Program-made: the position numbers and the translations under genes
From: an uncultured Clostridia bacterium
GTDB lineage: Bacteria > Bacillota > Clostridia > TANB77 > CAG-508
Direction: 5' to 3'
Length of the DNA: 6,580 nucleotides
Assembly: GCA_949118805.1 (NCBI GenBank)
Contig: CASAUJ010000053.1
Coordinates: 1-6,580, forward strand
Notes under the pieces: generated by a model
What the model was told of the DNA's origin: nothing
Databases searched by the model: none
What the model saw: the letters and a program-made list of their open reading frames with translations, nothing else
Part shown: piece by piece, positions 1-6,255 of the stretch
Layout of the letters: each line of letters begins with the position of its first letter
How positions within the stretch are numbered: the stretch's first letter is position 1

Positions 1-66
1 CTCAATAGTATTATTCTATATAGAACACACTCAATCCTTTCTTTTTACAAAAAAAATGAAAATAAC

Positions 67-92
67 AAAAAAAATCAGAAATCTGATTTTTT
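67..92 (-). terminator. Intrinsic terminator overlapping the end of the SLOG gene
   Basis: AAAAAATCAG (92-83), a 4-base loop, and CTGATTTTTT (78-69) make a 10-bp hairpin, with T continuing to 67. The stem contains the last codons and the TGA stop (77-75). The A and T runs on both sides could let it work in either direction. The remaining bases 1-66 hold no gene; TTCTATATAGAA near 13-24 is palindromic, but nothing else is clear. Confidence 0.8.
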
Positions 93-611
93 GCACAATC
101 CAATTGCTTTTTCTAGTGCTTCTTTTGGTGTACTTGATGATTCGCACTTTAGTCGCTTCCTATCATCAATATATTCATTGGCTAATCTAGAAGCCCAACC
201 ATCAAAACATTCAACAACTACGATGGGAATTCCAGCTTGATATGCAATCACCATTTCTGTAAGAGTTCCAGAACCTCCACTAATCGCAATAATCACATCA
301 CAACTGAGTACAAGAGAAAATTCTCTTCCACCTCCAATTTCAAGTCCACATGGAATTAAAACTGTAGGCATAAAATCTCCATATATCTCTTTTTTCTTTC
401 CACTAGTCACACCAACTGTTATTCCATTATTTTTACTCGCTTCTATCGCTGCATTAGTAGACAATGAACTATATTCCTTTTCAGCACCATAAACTAAAAT
501 ATTTCCACTTTCTGCGATTAATTTTCCCAATTCTTTCGCAAATTTTTCTGCTTCTTTTCCATAATTCAAATCTGCTGCTGACCCCATAACTCCAATTTGT
601 AATTTTTTCAT
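75..611 (-). CDS. SLOG/LOG-like nucleotide-binding protein (TIGR00725 type)
   Basis: A Rossmann-like protein of the SLOG superfamily, whose members bind nucleotides or nucleotide-derived ligands. LOG enzymes in it remove ribose 5-phosphate from a modified AMP. The 178 residues match the family's length. Seen: GVMGSA (7-12) after the first strand, GGGREFSLVLSCDVIIAI (93-110) with R96, and SGGSGTLTE (111-119) with E119. These correspond to the Arg and Glu region of the PGGxGTxxE motif of LOG proteins; SGG instead of PGG is a usual variant in TIGR00725 proteins. Start is the ATG at 611, overlapping the previous stop by four bases, with AAGGA 7 to 8 bases upstream inside the previous gene. Pairing with a phosphoribosyltransferase suggests both act on the same nucleotide, as opposing or successive steps. 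Lysine decarboxylase is a common misannotation of this family. Confidence 0.85.
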   Translation of the reverse strand: MKKLQIGVMGSAADLNYGKEAEKFAKELGKLIAESGNILVYGAEKEYSSLSTNAAIEASKNNGITVGVTSGKKKEIYGDFMPTVLIPCGLEIGGGREFSLVLSCDVIIAISGGSGTLTEMVIAYQAGIPIVVVECFDGWASRLANEYIDDRKRLKCESSSTPKEALEKAIGLCKKSDF

Positions 612-1525
612 TTTCTAATCCTTCCTCTCTCTAACACTTTTACCACTGGTTCTTCTAATGGTGCATTCATAATAATTTCTGGCAAATCTTTTACATAAAT
701 CATTTTTTTAACACTTTCCCATAATGCAATAGAACGTTTTATACATCCTTCTGAAAAAAATATTTCTTGTTCTTTTGGTATAGAAGCTCTTTCAACTGGA
801 TTTCCAAAGGGAACAAAATAAGGCGCTTTACAAACTTTTCCATCATTATTTCTCACTGAAATTCCTGACTGAGCAATGCCAAAATAAAAGTCACGTTCAC
901 ATATTTGGTCAATCACTTCTTTTTCCATAACATAACCACATCTTAATCCAAGTGGCAAAATAGAATTAAAAAAATCATAGGATGTAACGGTAGAAATTGC
1001 ACTTCTAATCCCTATTACTACAATTCCTCTATCTAAAAATTTTTTTATGACCGTTCTTAACACAGAACCACTAAAAACTACATCATCTAACAAAATAATC
1101 TTTTTTTGATTTTGAGCTTTTAATCGTTTTGAAATAAAGTCAATTTGCTTATCAACATTTTCACACTCATGTATATTATTTCGAGATACAACTTCTTTAG
1201 AACCATCCAATCTAGTACAATCTAAAAATAATAAATTTTTATCATCTACTGTTACATAAATTTTATCTAATGAAACAATTGGTAAATTTCCATAAACATC
1301 ACTCATTGCTTCTAACATACTAGAAATCATTTCTAATTCTGTTATAACTCTAACATGCTTGCTAAATATTTTATCTACATCACTTCTAAAATTCAATCTT
1401 ACTGATTCAATCACCGAATTAGTAGGAATCCCAATATTTCTATAATCAAAATCTAGAGCATTATTTCCATTCAAAATCCTACCTATATCGTTACTAAATA
1501 CAATTCCATTTTGGATTCTTTCCAT
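608..1525 (-). CDS. Phosphoribosyltransferase-fold protein
   Basis: Probably a cytoplasmic type I phosphoribosyltransferase, which would join PRPP to a base or break such a bond; the substrate is unknown. The 305-residue protein starts at the ATG at 1525, with AAAGAGG 8 bases upstream. Residues 142-158 (KIILLDDVVFSGSVLRT) form the PRPP-binding strand and loop, with the paired acids D147 and D148. The loop reads DDVVFSGSV where active enzymes usually have a TGxT or TGxS ending, so the last hydroxyl residue is replaced by V. At 305 residues it is longer than a minimal domain; flanking regions, including APYFVPFGNP near 234-243, are unrecognised. Its stop overlaps the next start as ATGA (611-608), indicating tight coupling to the SLOG gene. 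Expression is set by the upstream attenuator. A regulatory, non-catalytic role is possible. Confidence 0.75.
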   Translation of the reverse strand: MERIQNGIVFSNDIGRILNGNNALDFDYRNIGIPTNSVIESVRLNFRSDVDKIFSKHVRVITELEMISSMLEAMSDVYGNLPIVSLDKIYVTVDDKNLLFLDCTRLDGSKEVVSRNNIHECENVDKQIDFISKRLKAQNQKKIILLDDVVFSGSVLRTVIKKFLDRGIVVIGIRSAISTVTSYDFFNSILPLGLRCGYVMEKEVIDQICERDFYFGIAQSGISVRNNDGKVCKAPYFVPFGNPVERASIPKEQEIFFSEGCIKRSIALWESVKKMIYVKDLPEIIMNAPLEEPVVKVLERGRIRK

Positions 1526-1561
1526 ATAAATTTCCTCTTTCTAACATCATCATATGGTGCT

Positions 1562-1591
1562 AAAAAAACTATACAGTTTTACCCGTATAGT
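1562..1591 (-). terminator. Regulated intrinsic terminator of the attenuator
   Basis: ACTATACGG (1591-1583), a 6-base loop, and CTGTATAGT (1576-1568) form a 9-bp stem with one G-T pair. Counting the last stem base, seven consecutive T follow (1568-1562). It stands 37 bases before the start codon of the phosphoribosyltransferase gene. Its left strand is shared with the antiterminator. Confidence 0.75.
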
Positions 1592-1666
1592 CAAATTTAT
1601 ACAGGCAACAAGCACCACAAATAGCACTTGTTACCTACAACAATAATTGTCGTGTTTTACAAGTGC
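1562..1666 (-). promoter_or_regulatory. Ribosome-controlled transcription attenuator with competing hairpins
   Basis: Four mutually exclusive pairings can be drawn on the minus strand. 1:2 pairs GCACTTGT (1666-1659) with ACAAGTGC (1631-1624), with a 7-bp inner hairpin (1653-1647 with 1643-1637). 2:3 pairs 1639-1624 with 1615-1600 over 16 bp without a mismatch, using several G-U pairs. 3:4 pairs TTGCCTGTATA (1608-1598) with TATACGGGTAA (1589-1579), 11 bp, and acts as antiterminator. 4:5 pairs 1591-1583 with 1576-1568 and is the terminator. A ribosome finishing the leader peptide covers strand 1, freeing 2 to take 3, so the terminator forms. A ribosome held at the first His codons, or absent, lets 1:2 and 3:4 form and transcription continues. 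Energies were not computed. Confidence 0.75.
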
Positions 1667-1707
1667 AGATTATTATGATGATGTTGTCCATTTATTTGTT
1701 TTAACAT
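1657..1707 (-). CDS. His-rich leader peptide of the attenuator
   Basis: The frame from ATG at 1707 encodes MLKQINGQHHHNNLHL and stops with TAA at 1659-1657. AAAGGA (1722-1717) precedes it by 9 bases, and it lies just downstream of the consensus promoter. Four of 16 residues are His, three of them consecutive CAT codons (1683-1675). The last codons and the first base of the stop form strand 1 (1666-1659) of the attenuator, so the ribosome's position decides which RNA hairpins form. The peptide probably has no function of its own. The His run could sense charged His-tRNA, or the frame could sense ribosome stalling generally. The CAT codons also pair with 1554-1543, so RNA structure alone may explain that repeat. 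Confidence 0.7.
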   Translation of the reverse strand: MLKQINGQHHHNNLHL

Positions 1708-1732
1708 AACAATCTTTCCTTTCTTGCTTATG

Positions 1733-1761
1733 ATTATAATCAATAAATCTTTTTTTGTCAA
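1733..1761 (-). promoter_or_regulatory. Perfect-consensus promoter of the leader/phosphoribosyltransferase/SLOG operon
   Basis: TTGACA (1761-1756) and TATAAT (1738-1733) are both exact consensus and exactly 17 bases apart. Transcription should start near 1726. The -35 box overlaps the TGA stop (1760-1758) of the upstream membrane-protein gene. A promoter this strong fits a unit whose output is set afterwards by attenuation. Confidence 0.9.
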
Positions 1762-4604
1762 CTATTTCTCTTTTGTAAAACTTTTTGTATGGCATCTTTA
1801 TTTTTTCTAATAAAAGGAATTTGCTTTATCAATCGATAAGAGGTTCTTAATTCAGAATGCGTTAAACCACTCTTTTTCAGTTCATTTTTTAATTCTGTTA
1901 ATTCTTCTAAAGTCCAGCCACTAAATTCTACATTTACAGTATTGATTGTTTCTGATAAATCTCTAGATACTGGAATGTGAATTCCATCATATACAGTTTC
2001 CTTTAATTTTGCATAAGTAGTTTCAAATTCTTCTGCAGAAATTGTTTTTTCCACATTTTTGACAGCAATTTGAAATTTGATACGTTTCCCATATTTTTTG
2101 TATATAAAATAACCAGCAATTCCAAGAATAATAGGTACTGGGATGCATTTTTCTATTCCCCAATTCATAATACTATCAAGATGCTTCTCTTCTATTTTCG
2201 ATGGTGTTACATCAATAATGTTTCCCTCTTTGGTCATTGCCCAATCATGTCTTTGATTACTTGTCACAAAATTATCCTCATCTACATAAAATCCAGAAAC
2301 ACAAATCAATTCATCATTCACACCAGTAGCTAACAAAGCAGCTAAATTACAAATAAGGGAATCAAAAGAAGCAACAGTTTCATAAAATTCCACTTCCCCC
2401 AAGTCTCTTATTTCATTTGACATTCCGGCATCTTCTATTGGAGTTAATGAATAAACTTTATTTTTTATTGCAAAAAATGCTTCTTCATCAGTCGTATTTT
2501 CTTCCATCCCAAGCCCTCTTATAATTGCACTTCTAATCATTTCTTTTGGATGAGCTGTGTAAGATTCTTCCTTTCGCATTCCTCTCACAAAACTATTTCG
2601 AGACTTTTCTGAAATTCCATAGACACAACAAACTTGAGGCTCTTTCATCTGACTTAAAGCTTCTACTACAGAAAGTCCTTCTGCACTTTCTCCCCATGTA
2701 CAATTATCTTTTATATAGATTTCTACTTTATTTAAAGGGTCTTCTTTTTCGCTAACAATGATTCGCGTAATAACATAATCGTCTCCTACTGGATATAATG
2801 CCTTTTCTAAAAAAAATGAATTATTCATATTTTCTATTGCATCTTGCAAATCTTTTTTACTAATTGCATACTGAACTGAAAATAAAGGGGCCACTTCTTC
2901 CATTTCTGAAAAATAAATATGTTCAGTTTTTGATTCATATACAATTTCACCATCTCTATAATAAGCGCCTGTCGCATATTGCATTGCATAATATCGTGGC
3001 AATGGATTCTCAGATAAAGATGTAATAGAAGCAATCGCATTTTCTATTTCTTCTTTTTTATCTCCTATCCCCCATATAGAATTACTATCTTTTTTATCTC
3101 CTGTTCCCCATATAAAATTACTATCTTTTTTATCTCCTATTTGCCACTCTGAGTTTTTAGCATTTCCCCTGTTTTTATTGCTTATTATATCTGACAAATC
3201 CGTTGAAAAGTTTTGCAATTTCACAAATACATTTTTAATTAAGTTTCCTTCGAATTCCAGAGATTTCAAATAAGGTTTTGCCACATATTCTAATATAGTA
3301 TCTCCCACAGACGTATTTTCTTTTTCCAAAAAATATTGAATTGTATCAAAAGAATATCCCGTTATAAGAGCAGACAACAATAATATTGAAGTCATTATTA
3401 TTCCTATAAAAAAATTGAAAATTTGTTTCGACATATTTCTATCTTTTGTATACAATCCTGAAACCTTTTTTATCTTACCTTTTTTCTTTTCCATATAAGT
3501 TTTATAAATATAATCATAAAAACTATTGTCTTTTTTTCTCTTTACAGAATCTCTTTTTTTACGATGACACAAATAAAGATGAAGAGAAGCAATGCTGAAC
3601 AATTCTGGTTGGTCATTTTTAACTTTTACTTGTTTCAAAAGTTTTTCATAATTTGGGATTTCTAAATAATCATACAAAGTTGTAATAACATTTTCAACAA
3701 CTTCTCCTTTGGAATTAATAGAAACCACCTTTACTAATTCTCCTTTTACCTCTACTTGCTGAAAAACTTTTCCATTTTCTCTATTTTTATAAGAACTATT
3801 TTCATTTATTATATTCGTTAATCTTTGATTCACAATTGCCTGAAATGAGTGCAAATTACCATCTATCAAAAATCTCTCAATACTCTTCTTAACCACAATA
3901 TCCTGAATATTCTTTGAAAAAAATAACAACATTTTCTTATCTATTCTAATGATTTCCAATTGAGCAATCAGATTTTTTAATTCATCTACATTTAGAAATA
4001 ACAACAAACTACCAATTTCAGTTTCTACATCATAAGTATCCTCTGTAGAAATATGATTTACTCCTTTACTATCTCCACAATCTAACACATTTACCATAGG
4101 AACAAATGCAAACTTATCAAGTTTCACATCTGGAAAAAGCGCTATAATATCAGTTTCTCTTAATAGTATATTTTCTATTTTATAAAGAGAAGAAAACTGT
4201 AAAATTTTTTTTAAGCATCCTACATATTCCTCTATTGTAGCATTGCTATCCTCATATAAAATAGCCAAATGAGATTTCGAATAAAACAATTTTGAATTTT
4301 TTTCTACTATCATACTAAAGTTTTTTGGTTTTATAATATCTATATTCACTCCTAAAATTCTTCTTATTCGCTCTTGAGCTTCTTTTACTTTTTGAATCGG
4401 TGAAAAATAAGACTTTATCTTATTAGCAATCAATACTCCACCATATAAAATTCTAGAAAATAATAAAATATTTGTTTTTATAAAATATAAACTTGGATGT
4501 ACTGTGTCAGCCATTACACCTTCTTTTAATGCAATCGCATCATATAAATCACCATTTTTTTTAATAATTTCTAAACTTTCTTTTACTATTTCATAATCAT
4601 TCAT
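1758..4604 (-). CDS. Large two-pass membrane protein with external transglutaminase-like domain
   Basis: Start is the ATG at 4604, with AAGGGGA (4618-4612) 7 bases upstream. The protein has 948 residues. Residues 1-394 lack a signal peptide and end in a lysine-rich stretch, so this half is probably cytoplasmic; I recognise no domain in it. Membrane segment one is about 395-417 (FFIGIIMTSILLLSALI). Residues 418-818 should be external. Segment two is about 819-836 (IPVPIILGIAGYF), followed by KKYGKR and a cytoplasmic helical tail to 948. The external part contains C752 (in ICNLAALL), H786 (in RHDWAM) and D798 (in NIIDVTPS), the order and surroundings of a transglutaminase-like Cys-His-Asp triad. 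Such domains act as cysteine proteases, cross-linkers or inactive binding modules; which applies here is unknown. Residues 488-516 hold a 12-residue tandem repeat. Coupled to the MoxR ATPase, whose likely contact is the cytoplasmic half. No terminator follows it. Confidence 0.85.
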   Translation of the reverse strand: MNDYEIVKESLEIIKKNGDLYDAIALKEGVMADTVHPSLYFIKTNILLFSRILYGGVLIANKIKSYFSPIQKVKEAQERIRRILGVNIDIIKPKNFSMIVEKNSKLFYSKSHLAILYEDSNATIEEYVGCLKKILQFSSLYKIENILLRETDIIALFPDVKLDKFAFVPMVNVLDCGDSKGVNHISTEDTYDVETEIGSLLLFLNVDELKNLIAQLEIIRIDKKMLLFFSKNIQDIVVKKSIERFLIDGNLHSFQAIVNQRLTNIINENSSYKNRENGKVFQQVEVKGELVKVVSINSKGEVVENVITTLYDYLEIPNYEKLLKQVKVKNDQPELFSIASLHLYLCHRKKRDSVKRKKDNSFYDYIYKTYMEKKKGKIKKVSGLYTKDRNMSKQIFNFFIGIIMTSILLLSALITGYSFDTIQYFLEKENTSVGDTILEYVAKPYLKSLEFEGNLIKNVFVKLQNFSTDLSDIISNKNRGNAKNSEWQIGDKKDSNFIWGTGDKKDSNSIWGIGDKKEEIENAIASITSLSENPLPRYYAMQYATGAYYRDGEIVYESKTEHIYFSEMEEVAPLFSVQYAISKKDLQDAIENMNNSFFLEKALYPVGDDYVITRIIVSEKEDPLNKVEIYIKDNCTWGESAEGLSVVEALSQMKEPQVCCVYGISEKSRNSFVRGMRKEESYTAHPKEMIRSAIIRGLGMEENTTDEEAFFAIKNKVYSLTPIEDAGMSNEIRDLGEVEFYETVASFDSLICNLAALLATGVNDELICVSGFYVDEDNFVTSNQRHDWAMTKEGNIIDVTPSKIEEKHLDSIMNWGIEKCIPVPIILGIAGYFIYKKYGKRIKFQIAVKNVEKTISAEEFETTYAKLKETVYDGIHIPVSRDLSETINTVNVEFSGWTLEELTELKNELKKSGLTHSELRTSYRLIKQIPFIRKNKDAIQKVLQKRNS
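3053..3143 (-). repeat. 36-bp in-frame tandem repeat, two full copies and half a third
   Basis: On the plus strand CTTTTTTATCTCCT recurs at 3053, 3089 and 3125, an exact 36-base period. The first two units differ at only a few positions; the third diverges after about 18 bases. Because 36 is a multiple of three, it encodes a 12-residue unit, GDKKDSNxIWGx, around residues 489-516 of the transglutaminase-like membrane protein. It lies in the external linker between the first membrane segment and the folded external part. Recent slippage and copy-number variation are likely. Confidence 0.9.
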
Positions 4605-4619
4605 GTTAAAGTCCCCTTA

Positions 4620-5534
4620 TTATCTTTTCATAGAAACAATTTTATTTTTCACCGCATCAAACTGGTCCAATACTGCTTTATCATTCATACTAGCAACATT
4701 TTGGTCAATTCTATGTATATAAATATAATTTAAAAAATCAATAATATCAGTTGGAAAAATACTATCCCTACCGTTACTCAAAGCAATTAATTTTACCAAT
4801 TTCAAAGCGAATGTATGAGCCCTAATATTAGAACCAGCAAATAGTCTTTCCCCATCTAAATTCATCGCATCTATCATTCCAAATATTCTCATCATAATAT
4901 CTTCATCTTTTGGTGTAGTTTCGAAATGTGATACTGCCAACTTGGTCTCAATTAATTCATCTAGTTCAAAATGGCTTTCAGTCTCTGGCTTAAAACCTCT
5001 AAAAAATAGAATTCTTTTTTCCTCATCACTCAATTTTTCAAAATAAATATTCATATCAAAGCGGTCATATACTGCTTGTGGAACATTAAAAACTCCCGCT
5101 ATATCTGCACTATTCTGCGTTGCAAACACATAAAAGTCTTTAAACTCATATTTTTCTCCACCGATACTCATTTGTTTTTCAGCAAATAATTCAAGAAAAA
5201 CAGACTGTATTTTTCCACTTGCTCTATTGAATTCATCTATCTGTAGCAATTGTAAATTCTGATTCCTTTTCAATTGTTCCTGAATATCACTTGGAAAAAT
5301 ATCAGAAGTAATAGAAATTCGTTCAGATTCAAAACTAGTTGATAAAAATTTAGATAGTGTTGTTTTTCCTGTTCCTGGACCACCAGTCATCAAAATTTTA
5401 CTTCCTATATCACACAAAATAGAAGCAGCGACTGCTTTTTTCACATTTTTCTGTCCTACTAAAACTTTATCCAAAGATGCAACTGTAGATTGATATATAT
5501 TCACAACCCTATCGATTTCCCTTTTTGAAACCAT
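4620..5534 (-). CDS. MoxR-family AAA+ ATPase
   Basis: A cytoplasmic ATP-driven chaperone-like ATPase; MoxR proteins usually remodel or activate a partner encoded next door. The protein is 304 residues from the ATG at 5534, normal for the family. Visible motifs: Walker A GGPGTGKT (about 51-58), Walker B LLQIDEFNR (about 96-104), sensor 1 in FATQN (about 137-141), an arginine finger in the VYDRFD segment (about 155-160), and a sensor 2 arginine in AGSNIRAHT (about 233-241). All look intact, so it should be active. It is the first gene of an operon; the next gene starts 15 bases after its stop, with a Shine-Dalgarno partly overlapping the stop codon. The neighbour carries a transglutaminase-like domain, the common setting for MoxR, but the usual DUF58 gene is missing from this window. 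A longer form starting at 5558 is unlikely. Confidence 0.92.
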   Translation of the reverse strand: MVSKREIDRVVNIYQSTVASLDKVLVGQKNVKKAVAASILCDIGSKILMTGGPGTGKTTLSKFLSTSFESERISITSDIFPSDIQEQLKRNQNLQLLQIDEFNRASGKIQSVFLELFAEKQMSIGGEKYEFKDFYVFATQNSADIAGVFNVPQAVYDRFDMNIYFEKLSDEEKRILFFRGFKPETESHFELDELIETKLAVSHFETTPKDEDIMMRIFGMIDAMNLDGERLFAGSNIRAHTFALKLVKLIALSNGRDSIFPTDIIDFLNYIYIHRIDQNVASMNDKAVLDQFDAVKNKIVSMKR

Positions 5535-5541
5535 ATAAAAT

Positions 5542-5548
5542 CCCCCTT
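5542..5548 (-). promoter_or_regulatory. Ribosome binding site that fixes the MoxR start
   Basis: AAGGGGG on the minus strand lies 7 bases before the ATG at 5534. The alternative in-frame ATG at 5558 has no Shine-Dalgarno and would sit at or before the predicted transcription start. The shorter protein is therefore preferred. Confidence 0.75.
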
Positions 5549-5563
5549 TTTTTTGCATTCGCT

Positions 5564-5592
5564 ATATTATCATATTAATTATAAATAGTCAA
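5564..5592 (-). promoter_or_regulatory. Promoter of the MoxR/transglutaminase-like operon
   Basis: The -35 box TTGACT (5592-5587) and the -10 box TAATAT (5569-5564) are 17 bases apart. TGA directly precedes the -10 box, giving an extended -10. Transcription would start near 5557, about 23 bases before the chosen MoxR start codon. A TATAAT also occurs just upstream, inside the spacer, but has no -35 partner at the right distance. Confidence 0.65.
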
Positions 5593-5608
5593 TAAATTCC
5601 CCTATTCT

Positions 5609-5636
5609 AAAAAAATTGTAACAACTGTACAATTTT
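5609..5636 (-). terminator. Intrinsic terminator after the Nudix gene
   Basis: On the minus strand AAAATTGTA (5636-5628), a 7-base loop, and TACAATTTT (5620-5612) form a perfect 9-bp hairpin. The last four T of the stem plus three more make a seven-T run ending at 5609. The stem overlaps the Nudix stop codon (5637-5635). It is AT-rich but well placed. Confidence 0.7.
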
Positions 5637-6255
5637 ACTTTTTCATCTTTATAAATGGAGGTTCTTGTTGATAGTTTTTCTCTATATATCGTTGCGCTTT
5701 TTGAAATGCAATATAAGAATTTGCATCTTTCAAATAGCCTTCATCAATTAATTCTAAAACAAACGAATATGGAACCTCAATTCCTTTCATAAATTCCCCT
5801 TTATCTAATTTCTGCTCTTGTTTTTTCTGACATCCAAACGCCAAAAAGACTTCTACCTCTTGCCTGATACTGCCAGGGTCTTGATAATGACACCCCAAAG
5901 GAATAAGATTTGATGGGACATAACCTGTTTCTTCTGCCAATTCTCTAATTCCCACTTCTTCACTTTTCTCTCCTAATTCCCAATATCCAGCTGGAAACTC
6001 TAGTAAAGCCCCTTCTTTTGACAATGCAACAGTTTGAACTACCAAAACTACATTTCCACTATTTGTAATAGGTACAACAATTGTTGCCCTTTTTTTATCA
6101 ATATATTCTCGCGTTTGCAACGTTCCATCAGGAAATAAAAATTCTTGAGCCTTAATTGTATAAAAACTCCCTCCTTTTTTCGCTTCCCCATGTGATACTG
6201 CTTTACAATATTTTAATAAAGCATCAATTTCTTCTTTTGTCTTCATTATTATCAT
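5635..6255 (-). CDS. Nudix hydrolase, ADP-ribose pyrophosphatase type
   Basis: Predicted to cleave ADP-ribose or a related nucleoside diphosphate sugar to AMP plus a sugar phosphate in the cytoplasm, using divalent metal. The protein is 206 residues from the ATG at 6255, the usual length for bacterial ADP-ribose pyrophosphatases. A perfect Nudix box occupies residues about 90-112: G, five residues, E, seven residues, then RELAEETGY. It is preceded by LLEFPAG, and about 14 residues after the box comes HYQDPG, matching the SPG-like motif of the ADP-ribose subfamily. That subfamily call is from motifs only; GDP-mannose or other sugar nucleotides remain possible. The gene ends in its own terminator, so it is probably a separate unit from the MoxR operon 101 bases downstream. 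Start chosen by the ribosome binding site. Codon use looks like that of its neighbours. Confidence 0.9.
   Translation of the reverse strand: MIIMKTKEEIDALLKYCKAVSHGEAKKGGSFYTIKAQEFLFPDGTLQTREYIDKKRATIVVPITNSGNVVLVVQTVALSKEGALLEFPAGYWELGEKSEEVGIRELAEETGYVPSNLIPLGCHYQDPGSIRQEVEVFLAFGCQKKQEQKLDKGEFMKGIEVPYSFVLELIDEGYLKDANSYIAFQKAQRYIEKNYQQEPPFIKMKK

Larger units (their letters stand above)
1543..1685 (-). repeat. Perfect 12-bp inverted repeat enclosing the attenuator
   Basis: AACATCATCATA (1685-1674) is exactly complementary to TATGATGATGTT (1554-1543). The first arm carries the His codons of the leader peptide. The second ends three bases before the AAAGAGG ribosome binding site (1540-1534) of the next gene. 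A second short complementarity inside it, GGTGCT (1616-1611) with AGCACC (1561-1556), would stack towards the same junction. In a full-length transcript these could close the whole leader into one branched domain. No target-site duplication flanks it. Confidence 0.8.

Noticed and set aside
1543..1685. Retron-like RNA (12-bp closing stem around hairpins)
   Set aside because: No reverse transcriptase gene is present, and the hairpins resolve into an attenuator ending in a U-tract terminator.
1543..1685. Small inverted-repeat transposon (MITE)
   Set aside because: No target-site duplication flanks the arms, and the interior holds an ordered set of regulatory pairings right before a gene.
1543..1726. 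T-box riboswitch responding to tRNA-His
   Set aside because: The conserved T-box antiterminator sequence is absent, and the structure is explained by a small translated frame with competing hairpins.
2070..2755. Plus-strand reading frames at 2070-2333 and 2546-2755
   Set aside because: They lie antisense within the transglutaminase-like gene, have low-complexity hydrophobic translations and no convincing ribosome binding site.
2834..3040. Minus-strand 68-codon frame
   Set aside because: It is an out-of-frame shadow within the transglutaminase-like gene, whose own frame carries the conserved motifs.
3053..3143. CRISPR array
   Set aside because: The 36-bp units are directly adjacent without spacers, in frame inside a coding region, and no cas genes are present.
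5535..5558. MoxR start at the upstream ATG (8 residues longer)
   Set aside because: It has no ribosome binding site and coincides with the predicted transcription start; the ATG at 5534 has AAGGGGG 7 bases upstream.
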